Shown here: piece after piece, positions 1-8,755 of the stretch
Layout of the letters: each line of letters starts with the position of its first letter
Numbering within the stretch: the stretch's first letter is position 1
Assembly (NCBI GenBank): GCA_003235325.1
Contig: QJWQ01000155.1
Location: 1 to 41,910, forward strand
Source: Gammaproteobacteria bacterium
GTDB lineage: Bacteria > Pseudomonadota > Gammaproteobacteria > Pseudomonadales > Porticoccaceae
Direction: 5' to 3'
DNA length: 41,910 nucleotides
Notes under the pieces: model-generated
Seen by the model: the letters and a program-made list of their open reading frames with translations, nothing else
Told to the model about the DNA's origin: nothing
Databases searched by the model: none
Translations under genes and position numbers: made by a program

Positions 1-904
1 CGCCTACCTGCCAAACTACAGTTTTTTCACCATCGCTATCACGTCCCTGGTAACCGGTGCCGTGTTCATGATGTGGCTCGGCGAACAGATAACCGAACGC
101 GGTGTCGGCAACGGCATATCCATGCTTATTTTTGCCGGTATTGTCGCCGGACTGCCGGGTGCTATTGGTCAGGCTTTCGAATCGGCGCGACAGGGTGATC
201 TGCACATTCTCACCGTGCTCTTTGTCGCCATGATTGCGGTGGCGGTGATTTATTTTGTGGTATTTATCGAGCGCGGTCAGCGACGGATAACGGTGAATTA
301 TGCCCAGCGGCAGCAGGGCCGGCGCGCCATTGGTGGCACCCAGTCCAGCCATTTGCCCCTGAAAGTGAACATGGCGGGTGTCATCCCGGCCATCTTCGCC
401 AGCAGTCTGTTACTGTTCCCGTCCTCTATCGCCACCTGGTTTGGCCAGGGCGCTGACGCCCCGGACTGGTTGCAGGACGTGGCCCTGTTCCTGGGACCGG
501 GTCAGCCGTTGCATATTCTCCTGTTCGCGGGCCTGATTATATTTTTCTGTTTCTTTTACACGGCGCTGATGTTCAACCCGAAAGAAATCGCTGACAACCT
601 GAAGCGCAGTGGCGCCTACCTTCCGGGAATCCGGCCCGGTGACCAGACTGCGAAATATATCGATAGCGTGGTCACCCGTCTGACCGTGGTGGGCGCGCTT
701 TACATCACAGCCGTATGTCTGATGCCGCAATTTCTCAACGTCTATTTTAATGTGCCCTTTTATCTGGGCGGCACTTCGCTGCTGATTGCCGTGGTGGTAA
801 CCATGGATTTCATGGCCCAGGTGCAATCGCACCTGATGTCGAGTCAGTACGATTCGCTGATGAAAAAATCCAATCTGAAAGGCTATGGCAGCGGCGTCCG
901 CTGA
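1..904 (+). CDS. secY: Protein translocase subunit SecY (3' part)
   Basis: Central channel protein of the SecYEG translocon in the inner membrane. The reading frame is open from base 2 to the TGA at 902-904, giving 300 residues; full-length SecY is about 440, so roughly the first third lies outside the window. The visible part begins inside a membrane helix and carries several further hydrophobic segments, the conserved cytosolic loop with IERGQRRI and the SSHLPLKVN stretch, and ends with a short basic cytosolic tail (GYGSGVR). It sits directly before rpmJ (15-base gap with a GGAG ribosome site), the usual end of the spc operon. Truncated only by the window edge. Confidence 0.97.
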   Translation, partial: AYLPNYSFFTIAITSLVTGAVFMMWLGEQITERGVGNGISMLIFAGIVAGLPGAIGQAFESARQGDLHILTVLFVAMIAVAVIYFVVFIERGQRRITVNYAQRQQGRRAIGGTQSSHLPLKVNMAGVIPAIFASSLLLFPSSIATWFGQGADAPDWLQDVALFLGPGQPLHILLFAGLIIFFCFFYTALMFNPKEIADNLKRSGAYLPGIRPGDQTAKYIDSVVTRLTVVGALYITAVCLMPQFLNVYFNVPFYLGGTSLLIAVVVTMDFMAQVQSHLMSSQYDSLMKKSNLKGYGSGVR

Positions 905-919
905 TTTCTGGAGTGAGTT

Positions 920-1036
920 ATGAAAGTACGTGCATCTGTGAAAAAAGTTTGTAGAAACTGCAAGATCATCAAGCGCAAAGGCGCTCTGAGGGTCATCTGC
1001 AGTGTCGAACCCCGCCACAAGCAGCGTCAGGGTTAA
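920..1036 (+). CDS. rpmJ: 50S ribosomal protein L36
   Basis: A 38-residue basic ribosomal protein of the large subunit. The translation starts [14 protein letters not shown] and has the zinc-ribbon set C11, C14, C27 and H33, so this is the zinc-binding (C+) form of L36. A GGAG ribosome site lies 5-8 bases before the ATG. It lies between secY and rpsM, the standard position at the spc/alpha operon junction. Confidence 0.96.
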   Translation: MKVRASVKKVCRNCKIIKRKGALRVICSVEPRHKQRQG

Positions 1037-1048
1037 TACAGAAGATTC

Positions 1049-1077
1049 TTGATTTTTATTGCTTGTGCCGCTATCCT
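1049..1077 (+). promoter_or_regulatory. Candidate sigma-70 promoter before rpsM
   Basis: TTGATT at 1049-1054 and TATCCT at 1072-1077 are separated by 17 bases; each matches the sigma-70 consensus at 4 of 6 positions. The site lies in the 118-base gap between rpmJ and rpsM, where an internal promoter for the alpha operon would be expected. The start point is not determined. Confidence 0.4.
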
Positions 1078-1154
1078 CTGCCGCCTTTTTTCGCCCTGGG
1101 GCATCAGGCGCGGATAGCCATCAAGTCGAATACTGAAAATATGGAGTAACGTGA
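1078..1154 (+). promoter_or_regulatory. rpsM leader with a hairpin; possible S4 autoregulatory site
   Basis: The leader of rpsM can form a stem from CGCCCTG (1092-1098) and CAGGCG (1105-1110) with one bulged base. In Escherichia coli the alpha operon is repressed by S4 binding a pseudoknot over the rpsM start. Whether this leader folds into that pseudoknot is not shown; only the gap, the hairpin and the operon context support it. Confidence 0.25.
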
Positions 1155-1511
<357 letters not shown>

Positions 1512-1554
1512 GACGTCAGCCGCGGCTGTCGATTAGAGTGAATCAGGAAAACAT

Positions 1555-1947
1555 ATGGCCAAGACACCCAGTAAAACCGTTCGCAAAAAGGTAAAACGCA
1601 CCGTTGTCGATGGGGTAGCCCATGTCCATGCGTCCTTTAACAATACCATCATCACGATTACTGATCGCCAGGGAAACACACTCAGTTGGGCGACCTCGGG
1701 GGGTTCCGGTTTCCGCGGTTCCCGGAAAAGCACGCCCTTCGCTGCCCAGGTCGCTGCTGAGCGCGCCGGTATTGCTGCGCAGGAGTACGGATTGAAAAAT
1801 CTGGATGTTCAGGTGAAGGGTCCTGGTCCGGGCCGCGAATCGGCCGTTCGTGCCCTGAATAACGCCGGTTTTAAAATTACCAATATCACCGATGTGACGC
1901 CGATTCCTCACAACGGCTGTCGTCCGCCCAAGAAACGTCGTGTGTAA
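1555..1947 (+). CDS. rpsK: 30S ribosomal protein S11
   Basis: Platform protein of the 30S subunit, near the mRNA exit path. At 130 residues it is one longer than in E. coli. The [15 protein letters not shown] segment and the C-terminal [13 protein letters not shown] are conserved signatures. AGGA lies just upstream of the ATG. It sits between rpsM and rpsD as in most gammaproteobacteria. Confidence 0.97.
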   Translation: MAKTPSKTVRKKVKRTVVDGVAHVHASFNNTIITITDRQGNTLSWATSGGSGFRGSRKSTPFAAQVAAERAGIAAQEYGLKNLDVQVKGPGPGRESAVRALNNAGFKITNITDVTPIPHNGCRPPKKRRV

Positions 1948-1962
1948 CGAGGATCATTACTG

Positions 1963-2583
1963 ATGGCTAGATATATAGGCCCAACCTGCAAGCTGTCGCG
2001 CCGTGAAGGCACCGACCTGTTCCTGAAAAGTGGAATCCGACCACTGGAGTCAAAGTGTCGGGCAGAGAGCGCGCCCGGCCAACACGGTCAGCGCCGGGGC
2101 AGGCTGTCTGACTATGGTGTACAGCTTCGAGAAAAGCAAAAGGTGCGCCGTCTCTACGGCATTCTTGAAAAGCAGTTCCGCAACTACTACCACCAGGCCG
2201 CCCGGCGCAAGGGTGCCACCGGTGAAAATCTGCTGCAATTGCTGGAATGCCGCCTTGACAATGTCGCCTATCGCATGGGCTACGGTTCCACCCGGGCTGA
2301 AGCCAGGCAACTGGTTGCCCACAATGCGATTCTGGTCAATGGCAAAAAGGTCAACATCCCCTCCTACCAGGTAGCACCGGGAGATGTGGTCAGTATTCGG
2401 GAAAAGGCCAGGAACCAGCTGCGGATTCAGTCAGCCATTCAGCTGGCCACCCAGCGCGGCGCTGTCGAGTGGGTTGAAGTCGATGCCAGTAAAATGGAAG
2501 GTGCGTTCAAGCGCATTCCCGACCGCAGTGATCTGCCTGCGGAAATCAATGAAAACCTGATCGTGGAACTCTATTCCAAGTAA
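1963..2583 (+). CDS. rpsD: 30S ribosomal protein S4
   Basis: Primary 16S rRNA-binding protein of the small subunit and, in E. coli, translational repressor of the alpha operon. The 206 residues match E. coli length. The N-terminal region keeps only C9 and C32 of the zinc-site cysteines, so it looks like the zinc-free form. The S4 RNA-binding fold covers about residues 95-160 ([20 protein letters not shown]). It starts 15 bases after rpsK with an AGGA ribosome site. Confidence 0.97.
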   Translation: MARYIGPTCKLSRREGTDLFLKSGIRPLESKCRAESAPGQHGQRRGRLSDYGVQLREKQKVRRLYGILEKQFRNYYHQAARRKGATGENLLQLLECRLDNVAYRMGYGSTRAEARQLVAHNAILVNGKKVNIPSYQVAPGDVVSIREKARNQLRIQSAIQLATQRGAVEWVEVDASKMEGAFKRIPDRSDLPAEINENLIVELYSK

Positions 2584-2610
2584 GGTAAGTCACAGCTTAC
2601 AGGTACAACT

Positions 2611-3609
2611 ATGCAAACATCAGCGACTGAACTTCTCACCCCGCGTTCCATTGATGTCACCGAACTTGGTGCCAATCGTGCCCGGGTTGTTCTTGAACCA
2701 CTGGAGCGCGGCTTCGGCCATACGCTGGGCAACGCCCTGAGGCGCATCCTGCTGTCCTCTATGCCCGGATGTGCCATCGTCGAGGCGGAGATCGACGGCG
2801 TATTGCACGAATACAGCAGCATCGAGGGTGTGCAGGAGGATGTCATCGAGATCCTGCTGAACCTCAAGGATGTGGCTATCCTGCTTCAGGGCAAGGATGA
2901 GGCGGAACTTGTTCTGTCCCGCAAGGGCCCCGGCGTTGTTGTCGCTGGTGACATCCAGGTGGACAGCCATGTGGAAATTGGCAACCCCGATCATGTTATC
3001 GCCAATATCACCGGCAATTCGGACCTCAACATGCGTCTGAAAGTCAGGCGTGGGCGCGGTTACCAGCCGGCAGACATCCAGATCAGCGATGAAGAGGAAA
3101 CCCGTTCCATCGGCCGCCTGCAACTGGATGCCACTTTCAGCCCGGTACACCGGGTGGCCTATGTGGTGGAAAGCGCCCGGGTCGAGCAGCGCACCGACCT
3201 GGACAAGCTGGTCCTGGATCTTGAAACTGATGGCACCATCGAACCGGAGGAGGCCATTCGCCGCGCCGCAACCATCCTGCAACAGCAACTGGCTGTTTTC
3301 GTGGATCTGGAAAGTGAGAAGCTGGCAGAACCGGTGCAGAAGGAAGACGAGATTGATCCGATCCTGCTGCGACCTGTCGACGATCTGGAACTGACCGTAC
3401 GCTCGGCAAACTGCCTCAAGGCCGAAAGCATCTATTACATTGGCGATCTGATTCAGCGCACTGAAGTGGAACTGCTGAAGACGCCAAACCTCGGTAAAAA
3501 GTCGCTGACCGAGATCAAGGACGTCCTGGCTTCACGGGGGCTTTCCCTGGGTATGCGATTTGAAAACTGGCCCCCTGCCAGCCTCAAGGCCGAAGGCGAA
3601 TCTGTGTAA
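2611..3609 (+). CDS. rpoA: DNA-directed RNA polymerase subunit alpha
   Basis: Alpha subunit that dimerises to nucleate the polymerase and binds UP elements and activators. At 332 residues it is slightly longer than E. coli alpha (329). The N-terminal assembly domain (about 1-235) has [20 protein letters not shown]; a linker leads to the C-terminal domain (about 250-320), where [11 protein letters not shown] contains the UP-element-binding arginine near residue 264, and [16 protein letters not shown] follows. It lies between rpsD and rplQ in the alpha operon. Confidence 0.98.
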   Translation: MQTSATELLTPRSIDVTELGANRARVVLEPLERGFGHTLGNALRRILLSSMPGCAIVEAEIDGVLHEYSSIEGVQEDVIEILLNLKDVAILLQGKDEAELVLSRKGPGVVVAGDIQVDSHVEIGNPDHVIANITGNSDLNMRLKVRRGRGYQPADIQISDEEETRSIGRLQLDATFSPVHRVAYVVESARVEQRTDLDKLVLDLETDGTIEPEEAIRRAATILQQQLAVFVDLESEKLAEPVQKEDEIDPILLRPVDDLELTVRSANCLKAESIYYIGDLIQRTEVELLKTPNLGKKSLTEIKDVLASRGLSLGMRFENWPPASLKAEGESV

Positions 3610-3681
3610 ATGAATCGCCGGCGCACAGTGCCGGCTCGAGCAAACATTGCTGTGACAGCAACCGTTTAAGGAATACTCGCT

Positions 3682-4092
3682 ATGCGTCATCGATACAGTG
3701 GTCGCAAACTGAACAAGACCGGCACCCATCGCCGGGCTATGTTCCGCAATATGACAGCCTCTCTGGTTGAGCACGAGGTGATCAAGACTACCCATACCAA
3801 GGCCAAGGAATTGAGAGGATTTGCCGAACCCCTGATCACCCTTGCCAAAGTAGACAGTGTTGCCAACCGGCGACTGGCGTTTAATCGTTTGCGCAGCAAA
3901 CAGGCTGTAGGCAAGTTGTTTGGTGAAATCGGACCACGCTATGAGCAGCGGCCTGGCGGTTATATTCGTATTCTCAAATGCGGCAGTCGCCCCGGAGACA
4001 ACGCGCCCATGGCCTATGTCGAACTGGTCGATCGACCGGAGAAGCAGTTTGAAGACCGGGAAGAAGCTGAAAATATAGGCGCAGCCGAGTAG
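3682..4092 (+). CDS. rplQ: 50S ribosomal protein L17
   Basis: Large-subunit protein near the peptide exit tunnel. The 136 residues begin [20 protein letters not shown], a diagnostic L17 start; the length is a little above the 127 of E. coli because of an acidic C-terminal extension ([13 protein letters not shown]). AAGGA lies upstream of the ATG. Last gene of the alpha operon, followed by a strong terminator. Confidence 0.97.
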   Translation: MRHRYSGRKLNKTGTHRRAMFRNMTASLVEHEVIKTTHTKAKELRGFAEPLITLAKVDSVANRRLAFNRLRSKQAVGKLFGEIGPRYEQRPGGYIRILKCGSRPGDNAPMAYVELVDRPEKQFEDREEAENIGAAE

Positions 4093-4105
4093 GTTGACAG
4101 GTAAT

Positions 4106-4137
4106 AAAAAAGACCAGGCACAGCCTGGTTTTTTTTT
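4106..4137 (+). terminator. Intrinsic terminator of the alpha operon
   Basis: A 7-bp perfect stem ACCAGGC (4113-4119) / GCCTGGT (4123-4129) with a 3-base loop is followed by a run of nine T (4129-4137) and preceded by a run of A. It lies 20 bases after the rplQ stop. The A-run on the other side could let it work for minus-strand transcripts too, but no minus-strand gene reaches it. Confidence 0.88.
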
Positions 4138-4185
4138 GAGTCTTTGAATACCGTTCTGGACAGGAAGTAGCGGAGGAACACATCT

Positions 4186-5220
4186 ATGCAGATTCTGGTG
4201 ACTGGTGGCGCAGGGTATATCGGTAGCCACGCCTGTGTGGCGCTGCTGGAAGCGGGCTATCAGCCGGTTGTAGTCGATAATTTTTGCAACAGTAGTCCCA
4301 GGGCCATCGAAGAGGTGGAAGCCATTACCGGGGCGGCGATACCTGTCGAGGCCGGTGATATCGGAGATCGAAAGTTGCTGAACTCGATATTCGATCGCTA
4401 TGACATCGGGGCGGTCATGCATTTCGCCGGCCTCAAGGCTGTCGGCGAATCCTGTGCATTGCCCCTGATCTATTACCAGAACAATGTCGCCGGAACCCTG
4501 GTACTGTTGAAAGTGATGCAGGAGCGGGCGGTGTGTAACCTGATCTTCAGCTCTTCCGCGACGGTTTACGGCGATCCGCAGCGAGTCCCCCTCGACGAGG
4601 ACAGTCCGCTATCGCCAACCAACCCCTACGGTCGAACCAAGCTGACGATTGAGCAGATGATCGGTGATCTGGTGGCGGCGGACAGGCAAAAGCCGGGTAT
4701 GGAGTGGCGAGCGGCCCTGCTGCGTTATTTCAATCCTGTCGGCGCCCATCCCAGCGGGCGCATAGGCGAGGATCCCGGTGGAGCGCCGAACAACCTGCTG
4801 CCCTGCATAACGCAGGTCGCCATTGGCAGGCTGCCCGAACTTTGCATCTACGGCAACGACTATCCCACCCCGGACGGCACCGGGATCAGGGATTACATAC
4901 ACGTCATGGACCTGGCAGAGGGTCATGTGCTGTCTCTGCACAAACTGCTGAATCCCACCACGGAAGCCGGACTTTATACCTGGAACCTGGGTACCGGAAC
5001 CGGACTTTCAGTGATGGATATTATTTCGGCTTTTGAGGCGAGCTCGGGACGGCGCATTCCCTACCGGTTTGCACCCCGGCGCCCCGGCGACATCGCCGCT
5101 TGCTGGGCCGATCCGGCCCGGGTCCAGAGGGATCTGGGCTGGAAAGCGATTCGCAGCCTCGACCAGATGATGGCCGATGCCTGGCGCTGGCAGGAGAACA
5201 ATCCGGACGGCTATTGCTGA
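4186..5220 (+). CDS. galE: UDP-glucose 4-epimerase
   Basis: Interconverts UDP-glucose and UDP-galactose with bound NAD in the cytosol, feeding exopolysaccharide/LPS synthesis and galactose use. At 344 residues it has normal GalE length. The N-terminal NAD-binding motif is GGAGYIGSH (7-15); the short-chain dehydrogenase active site is visible as S124 in SSSAT and Y148-x3-K152 in NPYGRTK. A GGAGGA ribosome site precedes the ATG. It is a single gene after the alpha operon terminator; its last 10 bases overlap the convergent peptidase gene on the other strand. No other galactose gene is nearby. Confidence 0.95.
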   Translation: MQILVTGGAGYIGSHACVALLEAGYQPVVVDNFCNSSPRAIEEVEAITGAAIPVEAGDIGDRKLLNSIFDRYDIGAVMHFAGLKAVGESCALPLIYYQNNVAGTLVLLKVMQERAVCNLIFSSSATVYGDPQRVPLDEDSPLSPTNPYGRTKLTIEQMIGDLVAADRQKPGMEWRAALLRYFNPVGAHPSGRIGEDPGGAPNNLLPCITQVAIGRLPELCIYGNDYPTPDGTGIRDYIHVMDLAEGHVLSLHKLLNPTTEAGLYTWNLGTGTGLSVMDIISAFEASSGRRIPYRFAPRRPGDIAACWADPARVQRDLGWKAIRSLDQMMADAWRWQENNPDGYC

Positions 5221-6206
5221 GAGCGGTCTTTCGCCTTGGCCTGTATGAGCTGCTCTATGCTTTCCAGCGTGGCCCGGTATTGCTCGCCATGATTGCCGCC
5301 TATGGCCATTGCCTGCCGGGCGTGGACCAGTGCAGGATCGACCTGTCCAAGTTCAAATAGAATCTGTGCCAGGTTATTGTGGGCGGGGGCGTAGTTGTCA
5401 TCCCGGTCAATGATGGCCTGGTAAACTTCGATGGCCTTTTGTGATTCACCTTCGCTGTAATAGGCATTGCCGAGTCCCATGGCCATAAGATTGCTCCCTG
5501 GCCAACGATCAACACCGGCCCGATAGACCTCCTCCACTGCCTCAGGCGGATTCTGCGCGGCGAAGGTCGCGGCGGCAGTAAAATAGGTCCTTTCATCGGC
5601 CGCCACGGGCAGTTGGCCAGGCTTGAGTACCAACATTCCCCAGTAGTTCGCACGCCGCCAGGTATGTTCGAACAGTTGCATAGGAACCCGGTAGCGTTCG
5701 ATCGTACCGGAGCGCAGGATCAATTGTTCCTGCTCCAGGTCATAGCCGACGACAACAGCGTAGTGCCAGAAGGGCAGCCAGCTGAGACCGAGATTTTGCA
5801 GTACCAGAACCGGTCTCTCTGCCTGAAGTTCCTGAAGCAACTGCTCCAGGGATGGTTCCATAATCAAGGGGATAACGGCATATTCCCTGGCCGCAGCCAG
5901 CATCTCCAGCTGCAGACTGCCGTGACGCGATGGCAGATAGACCTTCGGTACCAGTTCATCCGGTGTCACCTCGACACCGGCGGCCTGAAGCGCTGTGGCC
6001 AGAGCCGCCGGTCCGCACTGATACTTGCGTTGAGGGAAGAAGGGTACCCAGGCCAGTTCCTTGCCCGGGTGCAACCCGGTATTGTTCTGCTGCAGCAAAT
6101 AAGTCGTCTGGGGGGTGGCGAGACACCCGCTCAGAATGGCTGTCAGCAGAATACAGCTCAGGAGGCAGCGCACGCTCGAAACGTGCGAGCGCTGCCTCCT
6201 GGTCAT
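5211..6206 (-). CDS. PA2778-family cysteine peptidase lipoprotein (C39-like domain plus TPRs)
   Basis: A 331-residue secreted lipoprotein of unknown substrate. The N-terminus has a hydrophobic signal peptide ending in the lipobox LSGC, with the lipidated cysteine at 28. A C39-type papain-like domain follows: Q-Y-Q-C-G-P-A places the catalytic cysteine at 64, and FWHYAVVVGYD places the histidine at 148. From about residue 215 onward there are tetratricopeptide-like helices (AMGLGNAYYSEGESQKAIEV, APAHNNLAQILFELGQ). The start codon overlaps the stop of the upstream small membrane protein gene in an ATGA arrangement, with no clear ribosome site, so translation is probably coupled. The pairing is typical of the PA2778/PA2779 families, whose function is not established. 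A processing role in the periplasm is only inference. Confidence 0.85.
   Translation of the reverse strand: MTRRQRSHVSSVRCLLSCILLTAILSGCLATPQTTYLLQQNNTGLHPGKELAWVPFFPQRKYQCGPAALATALQAAGVEVTPDELVPKVYLPSRHGSLQLEMLAAAREYAVIPLIMEPSLEQLLQELQAERPVLVLQNLGLSWLPFWHYAVVVGYDLEQEQLILRSGTIERYRVPMQLFEHTWRRANYWGMLVLKPGQLPVAADERTYFTAAATFAAQNPPEAVEEVYRAGVDRWPGSNLMAMGLGNAYYSEGESQKAIEVYQAIIDRDDNYAPAHNNLAQILFELGQVDPALVHARQAMAIGGNHGEQYRATLESIEQLIQAKAKDRSQQ
6160..6200 (-). other. Long inverted repeat over codons 3-16 of the PA2778-type gene
   Basis: An 11-bp perfect inverted repeat, AGGAGGCAGCG at 6160-6170 and CGCTGCCTCCT at 6190-6200, has further pairing inside (CACG/CGTG or CTCG/CGAG, two alternative ways). 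In the mRNA this stem begins at the third codon and includes an AGGAGG sequence. Confidence 0.6.
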
Positions 6207-6586
6207 ATTTTCGGAAAGATGTCGGTAATACCGGCGACATCCAGAAGGATAAGGATCAGCAGTACCAGGGCGATTGTGCCAAGGCTGTCACCACCGGCCG
6301 GCAGGCTGCCCAGCTTGTCGTACAGTGCGGAGACTTCAGCATCGGTAAGCCGGTTAACCCGGTCCAGTGCATCTGCCGGGTCAACGCCGAGGGCGGTCAT
6401 CTGCTTTGCCACATCGGCACGGCTGAGGAGATCCTGAAGGACAATTTTTTGTTGTTGCAACTCAACCTCGGCAGCCAGTTGGCCGGTATCGACCATGGCC
6501 GCTAAAGCCTGGGCCTGTATGCCACCGGTGAGGAACATGGTGATGAAGCTGTAGCAGACTAGACGCTTGAATCTGAGTGTCATCAT
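6203..6586 (-). CDS. PA2779-family small membrane protein
   Basis: A 127-residue protein with an N-terminal signal sequence (about 1-30, ending AQALAA) and a single C-terminal membrane segment at about 102-118, followed by the short tail TDIFPKI. Between them is a helical, charged region (about 32-95) that would lie in the periplasm. The start was set at 6586 because GGAG lies 8 bases upstream; earlier in-frame starts have no ribosome site, and a second ATG follows immediately. The stop overlaps the start of the peptidase gene by 4 bases. The conserved pairing suggests a joint envelope function, but none is established. Confidence 0.82.
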   Translation of the reverse strand: MMTLRFKRLVCYSFITMFLTGGIQAQALAAMVDTGQLAAEVELQQQKIVLQDLLSRADVAKQMTALGVDPADALDRVNRLTDAEVSALYDKLGSLPAGGDSLGTIALVLLILILLDVAGITDIFPKI

Positions 6587-6760
6587 GAGCTTTTCTCCTT
6601 TTTTGGCATTGGTCTTATTGGGGGTGAGCATGGTATTTAACACCAAAAAGTCATTGAGGGGTATAGCGCTGAAATCTCCGTGCTGGTCGGGGTCTGAAGC
6701 CAGGCGAGAGGGAGGACCGGAACCGCGGCAGTGAGGCCCGGGGTTTGAGCGGCTGGTCAG

Positions 6761-7567
6761 TCAGCGGCTCTGGTGGTATGTGCCGGTATCCAGTTGCATG
6801 ATCCGCAGGGGGCCGCCCCAGACACAGCCGGTGTCCAGGGGAAAAAGGTTTTCGCCGCAGTACCTGCCCTGTAATGCCGCCCAATGGCCAAATATGATCC
6901 TTTCGTCCCGGGTTTTGCGCTCCGGGTGCTGGTACCAGGGTGCATAGCCTGGTGGCGGGTGTTCCGGTCCCAGCTTGGCAGTCAGTTCCAGTCGTCCACC
7001 GCTGTCACAAAAACGCATACGGGTGAAGTAGTTGATAATCACCCGCCAGCGTTCGGCTCCCTGAAGGCTCTCATGCCAAACCACAGGATCGTTGCCATAC
7101 ATGGCATGGTAGACTGCACCCGCTTTGCCGCCGCCCAGCATTGCCTCTACCTCGGCGGCGGCAGCGGCCGCCTCGGCGATACTCCATTGCGGCGGGATGC
7201 CGGCGTGGACCATGGTATAGCCGGCATCCCGGATCAACAGCGGCTGCTGTTCCAGCCAGCTAATGAGGCTTTCCAGGTCGGGAGCCCCGAGCACCGGGTT
7301 CAGCGTGTCCTTGGGCGAGAGCCGGCGATGGTGCCGGGCGACGGCCATCAGATGCAGGTCGTGGTTGCCGAGTACCATTCGGAAGGCGCTGCCCAATCGC
7401 CGGCAGAATCTCAGGGTCTCGAGGGATTGTGGGCCGCGATTGACAATGTCGCCGACGGACCACAACTGATCAGCGGCGGGATCGAAATCAATCTGATCCA
7501 GCAGTCTTTTCAGGGAGGGCAGGCAGCCCTGAATATCGCCGACAGCGTAAAGGGTCAAGAACGGCAA
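6761..7567 (-). CDS. apaH: Symmetrical bis(5'-nucleosyl)-tetraphosphatase
   Basis: Splits Ap4A into two ADP, and in other bacteria also removes Np4-type caps from RNA. The 268 residues carry the metallophosphatase motifs GDIQG (10-14), GDIVNRG (39-45) and GNHD (67-70). It lies 20 bases after apaG on the minus strand, at the end of the lptD-surA-pdxA-rsmA-apaG-apaH string, the same order as in E. coli. A 174-base gap separates it from the PA2779-type gene downstream, so that pair may have its own promoter. Confidence 0.96.
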   Translation of the reverse strand: MPFLTLYAVGDIQGCLPSLKRLLDQIDFDPAADQLWSVGDIVNRGPQSLETLRFCRRLGSAFRMVLGNHDLHLMAVARHHRRLSPKDTLNPVLGAPDLESLISWLEQQPLLIRDAGYTMVHAGIPPQWSIAEAAAAAAEVEAMLGGGKAGAVYHAMYGNDPVVWHESLQGAERWRVIINYFTRMRFCDSGGRLELTAKLGPEHPPPGYAPWYQHPERKTRDERIIFGHWAALQGRYCGENLFPLDTGCVWGGPLRIMQLDTGTYHQSR

Positions 7568-7587
7568 CTCTCCGGTTACGGGGGATT

Positions 7588-7962
7588 TCAGTGAATGATG
7601 CCGGGGGCTGCCAGCAGGAAGGGCTTGATCTCGGTGTCAAAAGTTTCACCGTCATCGGTAATGAACTGGTAGCTGCCCTGCATGGTGCCAACGGGTGTTT
7701 GCAGGACGACGCCGCTGCGGTAACTGTAGGACTCTCCCGGTTCCAGGTGAGGCTGTTCACCCACCACCCCCAGGCCCTTGACCTCCTGCCTTTTCTCGTT
7801 GCCGTCGATAATGATCCAGTGACGGCGAATCAGCTGGGCCGGCTCGTCCCCGCGGTTTTCTATGGTGATGTGGTAGCTAAAGGCAAACTTTCCCTGGTCC
7901 GGCTGGGACTGGTCGGCCATGTAGCCGGGCTCTACGATGATGTTAATCCTTGATTTTGTCAT
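7588..7962 (-). CDS. apaG: ApaG domain protein
   Basis: A 124-residue single-domain protein of the ApaG family (fibronectin-III-like beta fold), historically linked to Co2+/Mg2+ tolerance; the molecular role is unclear. The conserved features are FSYHITIENRGDEPAQLIRRHWII, the glycine-rich GLGVVGEQP and TPVGTMQGSYQF. Its first 20 bases overlap the end of rsmA, which points to coupled expression. Confidence 0.94.
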   Translation of the reverse strand: MTKSRINIIVEPGYMADQSQPDQGKFAFSYHITIENRGDEPAQLIRRHWIIIDGNEKRQEVKGLGVVGEQPHLEPGESYSYRSGVVLQTPVGTMQGSYQFITDDGETFDTEIKPFLLAAPGIIH

Positions 7963-8755
7963 TCTTTGGCCTTAACTGATTGCTCAGATCAACAAATTCC
8001 GCAACGGTCAGCGTTTCCGGTCGCCGGCCCAGATCCAGAGTCACAGCGGCAAGTGTGTCACGATTTGCCAGCTGTTTCAGAGGATTTCTCAGGATCTTGC
8101 GCCGCTGCTGAAAGCAGGTATTGACCAGCCGGGCGAAGAAGGCCGGGTTCAGGGCGGCGGCCGGTAATTGCTCGTGCGGTCGCAATCGGACAAATGCGGA
8201 AACCACGCTGGGTGCTGGCCAAAACGCACCGGGCGGCACCTCAAACAGCGGCTCCACCCGGCAGTGATACTGGGCCATGACGCCGAGGCGACCGTAGGCT
8301 CTGGTCCCGGGCTGGGCCGCCAGGCGATCAACCACTTCTTTCTGTAACATAAAATGCATATCCCTGATGCGACTGCCAAAGGCCAGAAGGTGAAACAGCA
8401 GTGGCGTGGAAATATTATAGGGGAGATTGCCGACTACACGAATCGATGCCTCGGCATTTCCGACAGTACTGAAATCAAAATTCAGGGCGTCGCCCTGATG
8501 CAGCTGAAACTGAGGAAAGCCGGAATAGCGGTCTCGTAACAGTTGCACCAGGTCCCGGTCCAGTTCCAGTAAATGCAGTGACGGACAGCGCCGCAACAGA
8601 TGATCGGTAAGTGCGCCCCGCCCCGGGCCGACCTCGATCATGAGGTCGTCTGCTTCCGGAGCGACGGCGTCGATGATCCTGTCGACATAGCTGGCGTCGG
8701 TCAGAAAATTCTGGCCAAAGCGCTTCCGGGCCCGTCGATACTCCTGAGCGGTCAT
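7943..8755 (-). CDS. rsmA: 16S rRNA dimethyladenosine transferase (KsgA)
   Basis: Dimethylates two adjacent adenines in the 3' hairpin of 16S rRNA late in 30S assembly. The 270 residues contain FGQNFLTD (13-20), the SAM-binding EVGPGRG (41-47) and the catalytic NLPYN (110-114), all standard for RsmA. The start overlaps the pdxA stop by 4 bases (ATGA) and the end overlaps apaG by 20 bases, so the three genes are tightly coupled. Confidence 0.96.
   Translation of the reverse strand: MTAQEYRRARKRFGQNFLTDASYVDRIIDAVAPEADDLMIEVGPGRGALTDHLLRRCPSLHLLELDRDLVQLLRDRYSGFPQFQLHQGDALNFDFSTVGNAEASIRVVGNLPYNISTPLLFHLLAFGSRIRDMHFMLQKEVVDRLAAQPGTRAYGRLGVMAQYHCRVEPLFEVPPGAFWPAPSVVSAFVRLRPHEQLPAAALNPAFFARLVNTCFQQRRKILRNPLKQLANRDTLAAVTLDLGRRPETLTVAEFVDLSNQLRPKNDKIKD

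Noticed and set aside
2585-2600. GTAAG/CTTAC inverted repeat before rpoA
   Set aside because: Only 5 bp per arm; not above chance and no regulatory context.
3532-4422. Long open frame (296 codons) on the minus strand over rplQ and galE
   Set aside because: It runs antisense to clearly conserved rpoA, rplQ and galE, crosses the terminator, and its residues show no family pattern.
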